DNA of 64,000 bases from the NCBI GenBank assembly GCA_900316075.1, contig ONBT01000004.1:62001-126000 (forward strand), in the 5' to 3' direction. Below the pieces are notes generated by a model. The model had not been told where the DNA came from. It saw only the letters and a list, made by a program, of their open reading frames with translations, and did no database searches. This document shows positions 36,613 through 46,491 of the stretch, piece after piece (position 1 is the first letter of the stretch; each line of letters begins with the position of its first letter). The DNA is from an uncultured Lachnospiraceae bacterium (GTDB taxonomy: Bacteria; Bacillota; Clostridia; Lachnospirales; Lachnospiraceae). The position numbers were made by a program, and so were the translations under genes.

Positions 36613-36641
36613 TTGTATTTGGGGAGCAAGAAAACTAATAT
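36613..36641 (+). promoter_or_regulatory. Promoter of groES-groEL
   Basis: TTGTAT (36613-36618), 17-base spacer, TAATAT (36636-36641). The -10 lies in ACTAATATAAG, which resembles one arm of the recurring AT-rich element. CIRCE follows at the expected distance. Confidence 0.78.
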
Positions 36642-36653
36642 AAGCATTGTTGA

Positions 36654-36680
36654 TTAGCACTCCAATTTAATGAGTGCTAA
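36654..36680 (+). promoter_or_regulatory. CIRCE operator (HrcA site)
   Basis: A perfect inverted repeat TTAGCACTC-N9-GAGTGCTAA: arms 36654-36662 and 36672-36680. This is the established HrcA-binding heat-shock operator of Gram-positive bacteria. Confidence 0.98.
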
Positions 36681-36712
36681 CAAATTGAAAAACAATCAAG
36701 GAGGCTACAATC

Positions 36713-36997
36713 ATGAAGTTAGTTCCGTTAGCAGACAGAGTTGTCTTGAAGCAGCTGGAAGCTGAAGAGAAGACGAAGTCCGGTATCATCCTTACATCCA
36801 GCGCCCAGGAGAAGCCCCAGGAGGCTGAGGTCATCGCTGTAGGCCCCGGCGGAGTTGTCGATGGCAAAGAAGTGAAGATGGAAGTCAAGAAGGGCCAGAA
36901 GGTCATCTACTCCAAATATTCAGGCACTGAAGTCAAGCTCGACGAAGAGAAGTACATCATCGTCAAGCAGTCCGACATCCTCGCAGTCGTAGAGTAA
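36713..36997 (+). CDS. groES: Co-chaperonin GroES
   Basis: GroES is the heptameric lid of the GroEL folding chamber. The 94 residues begin MKLVPLADRVVLKQ. The mobile loop is EEKTKSGIILTSSAQEKPQ, and the end is KYIIVKQSDILAV. AAGGAGG precedes the ATG. groEL follows after 124 bases that contain an AT-rich half-element but no terminator; the pair is under CIRCE control. Confidence 0.98.
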   Translation: MKLVPLADRVVLKQLEAEEKTKSGIILTSSAQEKPQEAEVIAVGPGGVVDGKEVKMEVKKGQKVIYSKYSGTEVKLDEEKYIIVKQSDILAVVE

Positions 36998-37093
36998 TAC
37001 ACCTGCTGCAAATATTTCTGCAATGCAAAAGTGAAGAAATCTTCCCATATGTCTGTGGAAGGGCAGATGGAGGGCTTGCAGAAAAGTGGTTGT

Positions 37094-37108
37094 TTTATAT
37101 TAGTCATA
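37094..37108 (+). repeat. Left-arm copy of AT-rich element ahead of groEL
   Basis: TTTATATTAGTCATA runs into AAGGAG, the groEL ribosome binding site, as in ackA. It lies inside the groES-groEL transcript, so here it acts, if at all, as RNA or as an internal start. Confidence 0.6.
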
Positions 37109-37109
37109 A

Positions 37110-38744
<1,635 letters not shown>

Positions 38745-38771
38745 TGAAAGGTGCCAGATAACCAGGCTTCT

Positions 38772-38798
38772 TTCCATTAGTCATAAGAATAATATGGA
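38772..38798. repeat. AT-rich palindrome copy after groEL
   Basis: TTCCATTAGTCATA and GAATAATATGGA face each other between the groEL stop and its terminator. The outer bases differ from other copies but differ in matching fashion, so the dyad is kept. Confidence 0.55.
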
Positions 38799-38830
38799 CC
38801 GGTCCGAAAAGGGCCGGCCCTTTTGTTTTT
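38797..38830 (+). terminator. Terminator after groEL
   Basis: GGACCGGTCC pairs with GGGCCGGCCC across a GAAAA loop, with one mismatch and one G-T pair, followed by TTTTGTTTTT. Confidence 0.85.
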
Positions 38831-38948
38831 GCGCACGAATTGTGGGATTTGGCGGGCAATTGTGTTATAGTTGAAGAAATCCGGGAAACTCTTCTTTCCC
38901 GGAAGAAGCTTTTCCAATTTTGACAGGGGAAAAGAGGAGAGGTATTTC

Positions 38949-40220
38949 ATGAAGCGTTTTTCTGAGCGGATTCTTGCAGTGGCGGCTGCGGCTCTTGCTG
39001 CATTTTCATTGACATCCTGCGGGAACGGCACTTCCGGCAGCGGCAGTGCTTCCTCTGCCGGAGGCGATTCAGCAAACAAGGACAAACCCGTCTGCTGGTT
39101 CAACCGGCAGCCCTCGAACAGCGTCACCGGCGAGCTCGACGTGAATGCCCTGAACTTCAACGACAAGACTTACTATGTGGGCGTTGACGCGGAGCAGGGG
39201 GCCGAGCTGCAGGGAACCATGATCCTGGACTATATCAAGGCCCACGAGAGCGATATTGACCGGAACGGGGACGGGATTGTGGGCTATGTCCTGGCCATCG
39301 GAGATGTCGGCCACAACGATTCCATTTCCCGTACCAGAGGGGTCCGGAAGGCTCTGGGGACGGCTGTGGAGCAGAACGGGGAAATCGATTCTGCCCCGGT
39401 CGGCACCAATACGGATGGAAGTGCAGCTGACGTCACGGACGGAACGGTTGATTCCCTTACAATCCGGGAGATTGCCAGCACGGAGATGAAAAACGCGGCC
39501 GGGGCCACCTGGGATGCGGCGACAGCCGGCACTTCCATCAGCAATTGGGCTTCCTCCTTCGGGGACCAGATCGACCTCGTCATTTCAAACAACGACGGCA
39601 TGGGCATGGCCATGTTCACGGCCTGGTCCAAAGATAACCATGTGCCCACCTTTGGTTACGACGCCAATTCCGACGCGGTGGCGGCTATTGCCGAGGGCTA
39701 CACCGGGACCATTTCCCAGCATGCGGACGTACAGGCCTACCTGACCCTGAGGGTCCTTCGAAATGCCCTTGACGGGGCGGATATGGATAACGGAATCGGG
39801 AAGGCGGATGAGGCCGGAAACGTCCTTTCCTCCGACGTATACCGGTATTCGGCCGACGAACGGTCCTACTACGCCCTGAATGAGGCAGTCACGGTGGACA
39901 ATTACCAGAACTTCACGGATTCCTCCAGGGTATACGATGCCGCTTCTCATCAGCTCGATGACAATGCCCACCCGACGAAGAGGGTATGGCTGGATATATA
40001 TAATGCCCAGGACAATTTCCTTTCCTACACATATCTGCCTTTGCTTCAGAACTACGATGACCTTCTGAATCTGGATGTGGAGTATATCGCCGGGGACGGG
40101 CAGACCGAGGCCAATACCACGAACCGCCTCTCGGATCCGTCCGCCTATGACGCCTTCGCCTTCAACATGGTTAAGACCGACAATGCTGCTTCCTATACCT
40201 CCCTTCTGAGTCGGGATTGA
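38949..40220 (+). CDS. Orphan galactose-binding-like (MglB-type) lipoprotein
   Basis: The 423 residues have a lipoprotein signal with LTSC (Cys24), then a type I periplasmic-binding fold like MglB. Visible blocks are DIDRNGDGIVGYVLAIGD (a possible EF-hand-like calcium loop), ISNNDGMGMAM and PTFGYDANSDAVAAIAEG. The ATG at 38949 follows GAGGAGAGG; an upstream in-frame ATG at 38871 lacks a signal peptide. No ATPase or permease gene adjoins it, so it may serve a distant transporter or a sensor. Ligand is inferred only from family likeness. Confidence 0.83.
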   Translation: MKRFSERILAVAAAALAAFSLTSCGNGTSGSGSASSAGGDSANKDKPVCWFNRQPSNSVTGELDVNALNFNDKTYYVGVDAEQGAELQGTMILDYIKAHESDIDRNGDGIVGYVLAIGDVGHNDSISRTRGVRKALGTAVEQNGEIDSAPVGTNTDGSAADVTDGTVDSLTIREIASTEMKNAAGATWDAATAGTSISNWASSFGDQIDLVISNNDGMGMAMFTAWSKDNHVPTFGYDANSDAVAAIAEGYTGTISQHADVQAYLTLRVLRNALDGADMDNGIGKADEAGNVLSSDVYRYSADERSYYALNEAVTVDNYQNFTDSSRVYDAASHQLDDNAHPTKRVWLDIYNAQDNFLSYTYLPLLQNYDDLLNLDVEYIAGDGQTEANTTNRLSDPSAYDAFAFNMVKTDNAASYTSLLSRD

Positions 40221-40302
40221 TAAATTTCAAATTTTTGAATGACAATCCGGGCAGTCTGTAGCAGAAAAGCCCCTTTTCGGCCCTTTCTTTCGGCCCGGAA
40301 AT

Positions 40303-40331
40303 TTGAATGCAAAAATAGAATGTGTTAATAT
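40303..40331 (+). promoter_or_regulatory. Promoter of the degV gene
   Basis: TTGAAT (40303-40308), 17-base spacer, TAATAT (40326-40331). Confidence 0.7.
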
Positions 40332-40334
40332 TAG

Positions 40335-40382
40335 ACCCGCGTGTGGATGCGTATCCTTTTTGCGTTTCCGCCGCGGGTTTTA
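40335..40382 (+). other. Leader hairpin with short T-run ahead of degV
   Basis: ACCCGCG (40335-40341) pairs with CGCGGGT (40372-40378), followed by TTTATT. It begins at the predicted transcription start and ends 26 bases before the ATG. It could be an attenuator, a 5' stabilising hairpin or the terminator of the preceding gene. Confidence 0.5.
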
Positions 40383-40407
40383 TTCGTTCTTTCGAAAGTG
40401 AGTTGTT

Positions 40408-41310
40408 ATGGGAAAAGTTGCCATTCTCTGTGACACCAACTGCGGAATCATGAAGGCGGAAGCGGAAACTCTGGGAGTTTTCATTCAGCCCATGCCTTTT
40501 TATATCAATGACGAGCTTTTTTACGAGGGCGTGAACCTCTCCCACGAGGATTTCTATGAGCGCCAGACTTCCGGGGCCCGGATTACAACTTCCATGCCCC
40601 TGGTGGGCGACGTCATGGACAAGTGGGACGAGCTCTTAAAGGACTATGACGAGGTCGTCTATATTCCCATGTCAAGCGGCCTTTCCTCTTCCTGCGAGAC
40701 AGCGGCTATGCTGGCAGAGGACTATGACGGCCGGGTTCAGGTCGTGGACAATCACCGAATTTCTGTCACACAGAAATTATCAGTCTATGAGGCCGTATCC
40801 CTGGCCAATGAGGGCAAGTCTGCAAAGGAAATCAAGGATTATCTCGAAGCCCACCGGGGAGAGTCCCATATCTATATCATGGTCGACACCCTGGAGTACC
40901 TGAAGAAGGGCGGGCGGCTGACCCCTGCCGTGGCGGCCCTCGGGACACTTTTCCACATCAAGCCGGTTCTGCAGATTCAGGGAGAGAAGCTGGATACCTT
41001 TGCCAAGGTCCGGACCCTGAAGCAGGCCAAGGCCGTCATGCTGGACAAGATTGCGAAAGACATGGACGAGGACTTCCATGACAAGGCCGGAGAGGGCTGC
41101 GTCATTTCCATTGCCCATACCCAGAACCGGGAAGAGGCGGAGATCTTCCGCCAGGAAGCGCTGGAGCGCTTCCCGGATCATGACATCGCCATCGATCCCC
41201 TTTCCCTTTCCATTGCCTGCCATATCGGCCCGGGCTCCCTTGCCATCACGACATCGAAGTCCTTCATTTCAAAAATCCGCGAGACGGAGACGTCTTCTGA
41301 GGACAAGTAG
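40408..41310 (+). CDS. DegV family fatty-acid-binding protein
   Basis: DegV proteins bind fatty acids; FakB members present them to FakA kinase. The 300 residues contain CDTNCGIM near the start, ITTSMPLVGDV, the IPMSSGLSSSCETA block, VDTLEYLKKGGRL and HIGPGSLAI at the C-terminus, all typical of the family. No fakA lies next to it. It has its own promoter and terminator. Confidence 0.9.
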   Translation: MGKVAILCDTNCGIMKAEAETLGVFIQPMPFYINDELFYEGVNLSHEDFYERQTSGARITTSMPLVGDVMDKWDELLKDYDEVVYIPMSSGLSSSCETAAMLAEDYDGRVQVVDNHRISVTQKLSVYEAVSLANEGKSAKEIKDYLEAHRGESHIYIMVDTLEYLKKGGRLTPAVAALGTLFHIKPVLQIQGEKLDTFAKVRTLKQAKAVMLDKIAKDMDEDFHDKAGEGCVISIAHTQNREEAEIFRQEALERFPDHDIAIDPLSLSIACHIGPGSLAITTSKSFISKIRETETSSEDK

Positions 41311-41321
41311 TATTTTTGCAC

Positions 41322-41350
41322 CCTGCCGGGCCTTTCCGGCAGGATTTTTT
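41322..41350 (+). terminator. Terminator after degV
   Basis: CCTGCCGG (41322-41329) pairs with CCGGCAGG (41336-41343), followed by ATTTTTT. Confidence 0.9.
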
Positions 41351-41391
41351 CGGTGATTCCGGCCGTATTTTCGGCCGATCCAAATATATAG

Positions 41392-41406
41392 TTTTACATT
41401 ATTTTC
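41392..41406 (+). repeat. AT-rich element arm ahead of purA
   Basis: TTTTACATTATTTTC ends 2 bases before TAAGGAG, the purA ribosome binding site. It is the complement-type arm of the element seen after other genes. Confidence 0.5.
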
Positions 41407-41420
41407 TAAGGAGAAGAAAA

Positions 41421-42701
41421 ATGGTCAGAGCAGTAGTCGGTGCGAACTGGGGAGACGAAGGAAAGGGCAAGATCACGGATATGCTCGCTGAGCAGGCGGA
41501 CATCGTCATCCGCTTTCAGGGCGGCGCCAATGCCGGACACACGATTGTGAACGAGTACGGCAAGTTCGCCCTCCATACCCTTCCGTCCGGTGTCTTCCAC
41601 CAGAACATCATGAATATCATCGGAAACGGTGTCGCCCTTGACGTGGAGAAGGTCGTGGCCGAGATCAAGTCCCTGACGGACCGGAATGTTCCGGCTCCCC
41701 ACCTGATGATTTCCGACCGGGCCCAGGTTGTCATGCCCTATCATGTCCTCTTCGATCAGTATGAGGAGGAGCGGCTGGGCAAGGCTTCCTTCGGCTCCAC
41801 CAAGTCCGGTATAGCCCCTTTCTATTCGGACAAGTATGCAAAAATCGGCTTCCAGGTCAGTGAACTCTTCGACGACGATATCCTCCGGGACAAGCTTTCC
41901 CACGTCCTCGTTCAGAAGAACACCCTGCTCAAGTACCTCTACAAGAAGCCGGAAATCGACCCCGAGGACATGATGAAGACCCTGCATGAGTACCGGGACC
42001 TCATCAAGCCTTATGTCGGCGACGTTTCCGCCTACCTCTATCAGGCACTCAAGGAGGGCAAGACCGTTCTTCTCGAGGGCCAGCTCGGGACCATGAAGGA
42101 CCCGGACCACGGCATATATCCCATGGTTACCTCTTCCTCGACCCTGGCTGCCTACGGGGCCATCGGTGCAGGTATTCCTCCCTATGAGATCAAGGACATC
42201 GTGGCGGTTACGAAGGCCTATTCCTCCGCAGTCGGCGGCGGTGATTTCGTCAGCGAGATTCTCGATGAGAAGGCAGCCGATGAGCTTCGGCATAGAGGCG
42301 GTGACGGCGGAGAATACGGGGCTACGACCGGTCGGCCCCGCCGCATGGGCTGGTATGACTGCGTGGCTTCGAAGTACGGCTGCCGCCTGCAGGGGGCTAC
42401 CGAAGCAGTTCTGACCGTCCTCGACTGCCTGGGCTACCTCGATGAGATTCCTGTCTGCACGGGCTACGAAATTGACGGAAAGGTTACTACCGATTTCCCC
42501 GTCACCGCAAAGCTCAACAAGGCAAAGCCCGTCTATGAGACCCTGCCCGGCTGGAAGTGTGATATCCGGGGCATCAAAAAGTATGAGGACCTGCCCGAGA
42601 ACTGCCGGAAATATATCGAGTTCATCGAGAAGCATATCGAGTGCCCAATTACCATGGTTTCAAACGGCCCGGCCCGCGAGGACATCATTTACCGCAAGTG
42701 A
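41421..42701 (+). CDS. purA: Adenylosuccinate synthetase
   Basis: PurA joins IMP and aspartate with GTP, the first step from IMP to AMP. The 426 residues have the GTP-binding loop WGDEGKGK (10-17), GGANAGHTI, FGSTKSGIAPFYSDK, the EGQLGTMKDPDHG block and TTGRPRRMGWYD. The ATG at 41421 follows AAGGAG; a longer in-frame start lies within the degV terminator. It uses IMP made by the purO-purH pair elsewhere in this window. Confidence 0.97.
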   Translation: MVRAVVGANWGDEGKGKITDMLAEQADIVIRFQGGANAGHTIVNEYGKFALHTLPSGVFHQNIMNIIGNGVALDVEKVVAEIKSLTDRNVPAPHLMISDRAQVVMPYHVLFDQYEEERLGKASFGSTKSGIAPFYSDKYAKIGFQVSELFDDDILRDKLSHVLVQKNTLLKYLYKKPEIDPEDMMKTLHEYRDLIKPYVGDVSAYLYQALKEGKTVLLEGQLGTMKDPDHGIYPMVTSSSTLAAYGAIGAGIPPYEIKDIVAVTKAYSSAVGGGDFVSEILDEKAADELRHRGGDGGEYGATTGRPRRMGWYDCVASKYGCRLQGATEAVLTVLDCLGYLDEIPVCTGYEIDGKVTTDFPVTAKLNKAKPVYETLPGWKCDIRGIKKYEDLPENCRKYIEFIEKHIECPITMVSNGPAREDIIYRK

Positions 42702-42708
42702 TTTTTTA

Positions 42709-42723
42709 GAATAATGTAGAACA
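42709..42723. repeat. AT-rich element arm after purA
   Basis: GAATAATGTAGAACA lies between the purA stop and its terminator, in the same position and orientation as copies at 45966 and 61166. Confidence 0.5.
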
Positions 42724-42726
42724 GAA

Positions 42727-42756
42727 AATCCCCGGCCCTGGTGGCCGGAGATTTTT
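42727..42756 (+). terminator. Terminator after purA
   Basis: AATCCCCGGCC pairs with GGCCGGAGATT around CTGGT with one mismatch, followed by TTTT. Confidence 0.8.
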
Positions 42757-42828
42757 GCGTCACAATATCTTCACAATGGAATAGTAGAATGCCTCCTGTT
42801 TATGAAATAAAGAATGGAGGATTTCATT

Positions 42829-43803
42829 TTGGTAGAAGTCAAGCACCTGCGGAAGACCTACGGGGACAAGGCCGCCGTATCGGATATTTCCTTCACCCTC
42901 GAAAAGGGGCGGATTTACGGTCTCCTGGGCAGGAACGGGGCCGGCAAGTCCACGACCATGAACATGATGACCGGGTACCTGGCCCCGGATTCGGGCGATG
43001 TAACGATTGACGGGCACGATATTTTTAAGGAGGCGACAGCGGCAAAAAAGTGCCTGGGTTACCTCCCCGAAATTCCGCCCCTCTATAACGATATGACGGT
43101 GCGGGAGTACCTTCTCTTTGTATCCCAGCTCAAGGGCCTGAAAAAGAAGGGGGAGCGCCTTGCAGAGGCGGAGCGGGTGGAAGGCCTCTGCGGTGTAACA
43201 GATGTCTCATCACGCCTGATCAAGAACCTTTCCAAGGGCTACCGGCAGCGGGTCGGCCTGGGCCAGGCCCTGATTGGAAATCCGGAGCTCATCATCTTAG
43301 ATGAACCCACAGTGGGCCTCGATCCCAAGCAAATCCAGGAAATCCGCGAGCTCATCGCTTCCCTGAAGGAAGACCATATCGTCCTTCTTAGTTCTCACAT
43401 CCTTTCCGAGGTCAGCGAGATCTGCGACCACATCATCATCATCGATAAAGGCCGGGTCCTCCTGAAGAGCGATACGGGAAACATTTCTTCTTATACGAAG
43501 CGGGCGGAGACCGTGGAAGTTACGGCCCTTGGTAATACAGAAACGGGTGAAAGCGCCCTTTCTGCCCTGGAATGCATTTCTACTGTACAGACAGAGGCCG
43601 GGGCGGAAGAGGGCTCGGTGAAATTTACCGTTACTGCCGCTACGGGCGCCGCGGATATCCGGCCCGAAATCTCGAAAGCTCTGGCGGCAGTCGGCCTTAC
43701 GATTCTTGAAATGAAGAAGGTGGGCGACTCCCTCGAAGACGTCTTCCTGGAGCTCACAAAGCCCCAGGAGGCGCCCGGAGAGGAAGGGGGCGAAGACCAG
43801 TGA
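42829..43803 (+). CDS. ABC transporter ATPase, GldA/CcmA-like
   Basis: The 324-residue nucleotide-binding protein has Walker A GRNGAGKST (34-42), signature LSKGYRQRVGLGQAL and Walker B LIILDEPTVGLDP. A C-terminal extension of about 95 residues follows, like exporter ATPases of the GldA type. TTG at 42829 is chosen because GGAGG ends 7 bases before it; an in-frame ATG at 42814 overlaps that site. The stop overlaps the GTG start of the permease gene by two bases, so the two form one exporter. Confidence 0.9.
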   Translation: MVEVKHLRKTYGDKAAVSDISFTLEKGRIYGLLGRNGAGKSTTMNMMTGYLAPDSGDVTIDGHDIFKEATAAKKCLGYLPEIPPLYNDMTVREYLLFVSQLKGLKKKGERLAEAERVEGLCGVTDVSSRLIKNLSKGYRQRVGLGQALIGNPELIILDEPTVGLDPKQIQEIRELIASLKEDHIVLLSSHILSEVSEICDHIIIIDKGRVLLKSDTGNISSYTKRAETVEVTALGNTETGESALSALECISTVQTEAGAEEGSVKFTVTAATGAADIRPEISKALAAVGLTILEMKKVGDSLEDVFLELTKPQEAPGEEGGEDQ

Positions 43804-45944
43804 AAGCCATCATCAAGCGGGACTTCATCAGTTCCTTTCATAACGTGACAGGCTGGCTCTTCCTGGGCGTGAACCTCCTGTTCTTCGGCATCTACATGAC
43901 CCTCTATAACCTGTCGGCCGGCTATTCCTCGATCGCCTACCCCCTGTATTCCCTGACCATCGTCTTTGCCATGATGACCCCGGTCCTCACCATGCGCTCC
44001 ATGGCGGAAGAGAAAAAGACCCGGACGGACCAGCTCCTGCTGACGGCTCCGGTTTCCGTCCCGGGCATCGTCCTTGGAAAGTTCATCGCCCTGTCCCTTT
44101 TCCACTGCATCATCTGCGGGGTCATGGCGGTGACTCCCCTGGTCCTTTCCCGCTACGGGGACGTGTCCATGCCCATGAACTACCTGGGTCTTTTCGGCTT
44201 CTTCCTCTACGGACTGACCTGCCTTTCCATCGGCCTTTTCATCTCTTCCCTGACAGAGAATGTGGTGATTTCCGGCATTGTGACCTTTGTCGTCCTGTTG
44301 CTCGGCATCCTGCTTCCCTCCATCGGGCAGAATCTGGGCCTTTCGGGAGCGGCCGGTGTCCTCTTCAACGCCTATGACTTCACGACGCCCCTGAAGGATT
44401 TTTATAACGGCATCCTTTCCTGGCGGCATGTAGTCTATTTCGCCTCCATCACCTTCCTGGCCCTCTTCCTGACCTGCCAGGCGGTCTACAAGCGCCGCTA
44501 CACGGTCTCTGTCAAGCGGCTGGCGGCTTCGGCCTTTTCATCTGGTGCCATAGCAATAGCCATCGTCGGCGTTCTGGCTGCCAATATCGTCATGACTTCG
44601 GTCGTACCGGATACGATGACGGACGTGGATCTCACGGCGAAAAAATATTATTCTCTCACAAGTGACACGGAAAAATTTCTGAAAAGCTACGATACGCCGG
44701 TCACCATCTACGTGGTCGGGAAGAAGGCGGACGTGAACGAGACGGTGCAGAAGACCCTTGCGAACATCCACCAGAAAAAGAATAATATAAAAATCTCCTA
44801 CGTGGACACGGCCAAGGAACCCACCTTCGTTTCCACCTATACGGACCAGGACCTCTCCACCAACAGCCTGATTCTGGTCCGGGAGGACGAAGAAGGGAGA
44901 AACAAGGTCATAAGCTCCGACAGCCTCTTCTCCTATACCTATGATTCCTCCTACCAACCCACTGTCAGTGGTTACGACGGGGAGGGGCAGATTGTGAGCG
45001 GCCTTACCTATATCGCCTCCGATGACCTGCCGAAAGTATACCAGCTGACGGGCCACGACGAGACGGCCCTGTCCGGCGCCTTTTCGGACGCTATGGAAAA
45101 GGCCAATTATGAAGTGGATTCCCTGAACCTGCTATCAGCGGACGAAGTGCCGGCCGACTGTCAGATGCTGATCATCAATGCTCCCCAGTCGGATTTTTCC
45201 GCCGATGACGTGGCAAAACTGAAGAAATACTATGACAATGGCGGGAAACTCTTTGTGGCTCTGGACTTTGCTTCCTTTTCTTCCGAGCCCAATCTCAAGG
45301 ACTTCCTGAGCGCCTACGACATCACGGCCCATGCGGGCGTCGTGGCGGAAACGGCAGAAAACTACTACTACAACAGTCAGTTCTTCCTCCTCCCCAATGT
45401 GGAGACGACGGATTTCACAAGCGGCATCAACGGAACCCTGTCCGTCTTTGCCCCTTATACGGTGGCCCTGACTCATGGAGAAGACGGGGACATCACCTAT
45501 ACGGACATCCTGACCACATCGGACAAGGCGATTTCAAAAGCTGCCTATGCCGACCGGGAGAAGATGACGGACCAGAGCATTCTGACCGGGTCCGTGACGG
45601 CGGAAGAGGGGGATGAGACCGGAAAGTTCGACGCCGGCCTTCTGGCAGCCAACGGGGAAGAGGGCGAGCTCTTCGTTTTCGGTTCCACCTACATCTTCGC
45701 GGATTCAGCCGATTCCTACGTCTCCGGCCGCAACGGGAAGCTCTTCTCCCAGATCATGACTTATGCGATTCCGACGGAGGGGGACATTGAAGGGGTGGTC
45801 ATTCCGACCAAGGAATACGACGCCACCTACCTCACGGTCTCGAACGGCCTGATCCGCTTCTACGGCCTTTTCTTCTCCGTTTTTCTGCCCCTGGTCCTGA
45901 TTGTCGCAGGCATTGTGGTCTGGGCTGTCCGGCGAAAGAAATAG
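43800..45944 (+). CDS. Fused ABC-2 permease and GldG-like protein
   Basis: The 714 residues combine two parts. The N-terminal part (about 1-230) is a six-helix ABC-2 permease with MRSMAEEKKTRTDQLLLTAPVS, like GldF. A further helix (about 243-265) and a large extracytoplasmic Gld-type domain follow (DLTAKKYYSLTSDTEKFL at its start). The last helix (about 688-709) ends in RRKK. In gliding Bacteroidetes GldF and GldG are separate, and relatives in other bacteria are annotated as Gld/ABC-type exporters. The start is GTG. The substrate is unknown, and gliding is not implied. Confidence 0.85.
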   Translation: MKAIIKRDFISSFHNVTGWLFLGVNLLFFGIYMTLYNLSAGYSSIAYPLYSLTIVFAMMTPVLTMRSMAEEKKTRTDQLLLTAPVSVPGIVLGKFIALSLFHCIICGVMAVTPLVLSRYGDVSMPMNYLGLFGFFLYGLTCLSIGLFISSLTENVVISGIVTFVVLLLGILLPSIGQNLGLSGAAGVLFNAYDFTTPLKDFYNGILSWRHVVYFASITFLALFLTCQAVYKRRYTVSVKRLAASAFSSGAIAIAIVGVLAANIVMTSVVPDTMTDVDLTAKKYYSLTSDTEKFLKSYDTPVTIYVVGKKADVNETVQKTLANIHQKKNNIKISYVDTAKEPTFVSTYTDQDLSTNSLILVREDEEGRNKVISSDSLFSYTYDSSYQPTVSGYDGEGQIVSGLTYIASDDLPKVYQLTGHDETALSGAFSDAMEKANYEVDSLNLLSADEVPADCQMLIINAPQSDFSADDVAKLKKYYDNGGKLFVALDFASFSSEPNLKDFLSAYDITAHAGVVAETAENYYYNSQFFLLPNVETTDFTSGINGTLSVFAPYTVALTHGEDGDITYTDILTTSDKAISKAAYADREKMTDQSILTGSVTAEEGDETGKFDAGLLAANGEEGELFVFGSTYIFADSADSYVSGRNGKLFSQIMTYAIPTEGDIEGVVIPTKEYDATYLTVSNGLIRFYGLFFSVFLPLVLIVAGIVVWAVRRKK

Positions 45945-45965
45945 AGTAAAGATTTTTTCTACGGA

Positions 45966-45980
45966 GAATAATGTAAAACA
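45966..45980. repeat. AT-rich element arm after the ABC exporter
   Basis: GAATAATGTAAAACA immediately precedes the terminator, matching the copy at 61166 base for base. Confidence 0.55.
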
Positions 45981-46026
45981 AAAAACCTTTCCAGAGTCTT
46001 GCAGAGGCTTTGGAAAGGCTTTTTTT
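45981..46026. terminator. Bidirectional terminator after the ABC exporter
   Basis: CCTTTCCAGAG (45986-45996) pairs with CTTTGGAAAGG (46008-46018) with one G-T pair. A T-run (46020-46026) lies on one side and an A-run on the other, serving the exporter and the convergent small membrane protein gene. Confidence 0.85.
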
Positions 46027-46048
46027 ACAAGGATGCAGTAGAAATGAT

Positions 46049-46339
46049 TTACTGTTTGTCCTCTATATCTTCTTTGAAGTCGGTGAAATTCCGGTCCCGC
46101 TTGTCCTCGGGGGTGTGATTACGGAGGGCTCGTGTCAGTGTGTCCTCGGTGCCTCCCCGGAGAAAGATGGAGAGAACATAGATGATGACCGGGACGATGA
46201 CCGTGAGAGCGATGGAAACCATGAGCCACTTGGACCAGTTCGCATTCCCGGACAGGGCGATGACGATTGTGGCCGCATAGAGGGCGACTAGGACGATGAC
46301 GCCGACTAAGGCCGTGATTCTTCTTATTTTTTCTTTCAT
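46049..46339 (-). CDS. Small two-helix membrane protein
   Basis: The 96-residue protein starts MKEKIRRITALVG. It has two membrane segments (about 8-29 and 37-60), then a charged cytoplasmic tail ending in EDIEDKQ. The ATG at 46339 follows GGAGGTACCCC on the minus strand. It is encoded alone between the Gld-like exporter and the SEC-C gene. I do not recognise a family. Confidence 0.6.
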   Translation of the reverse strand: MKEKIRRITALVGVIVLVALYAATIVIALSGNANWSKWLMVSIALTVIVPVIIYVLSIFLRGGTEDTLTRALRNHTPEDKRDRNFTDFKEDIEDKQ

Positions 46340-46422
46340 GGGGTACCTCCGCAAAGCCTTGAAAAACAAGGCAACTTGTGATATATAAAGACAGTTGGCC
46401 TGTAAAGAATGCTTTACATACC

Positions 46423-46468
46423 CCGCGGCAGAATGTTTTTATGAATGCCGCGGCAACGCACCTACTAT
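46423..46468 (+). promoter_or_regulatory. Inverted repeat overlapping the SEC-C gene promoter
   Basis: CCGCGGCA (46423-46430) and TGCCGCGG (46446-46453) are perfect complements 15 bases apart. The right arm lies between a TTATGA (46439-46444) and a TACTAT (46463-46468), a -35/-10 pair with 18-base spacing. It could be an operator or, as RNA, a hairpin. Confidence 0.5.
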
Positions 46469-46491
46469 AGCAGAAATGAGGATGAATTCAA

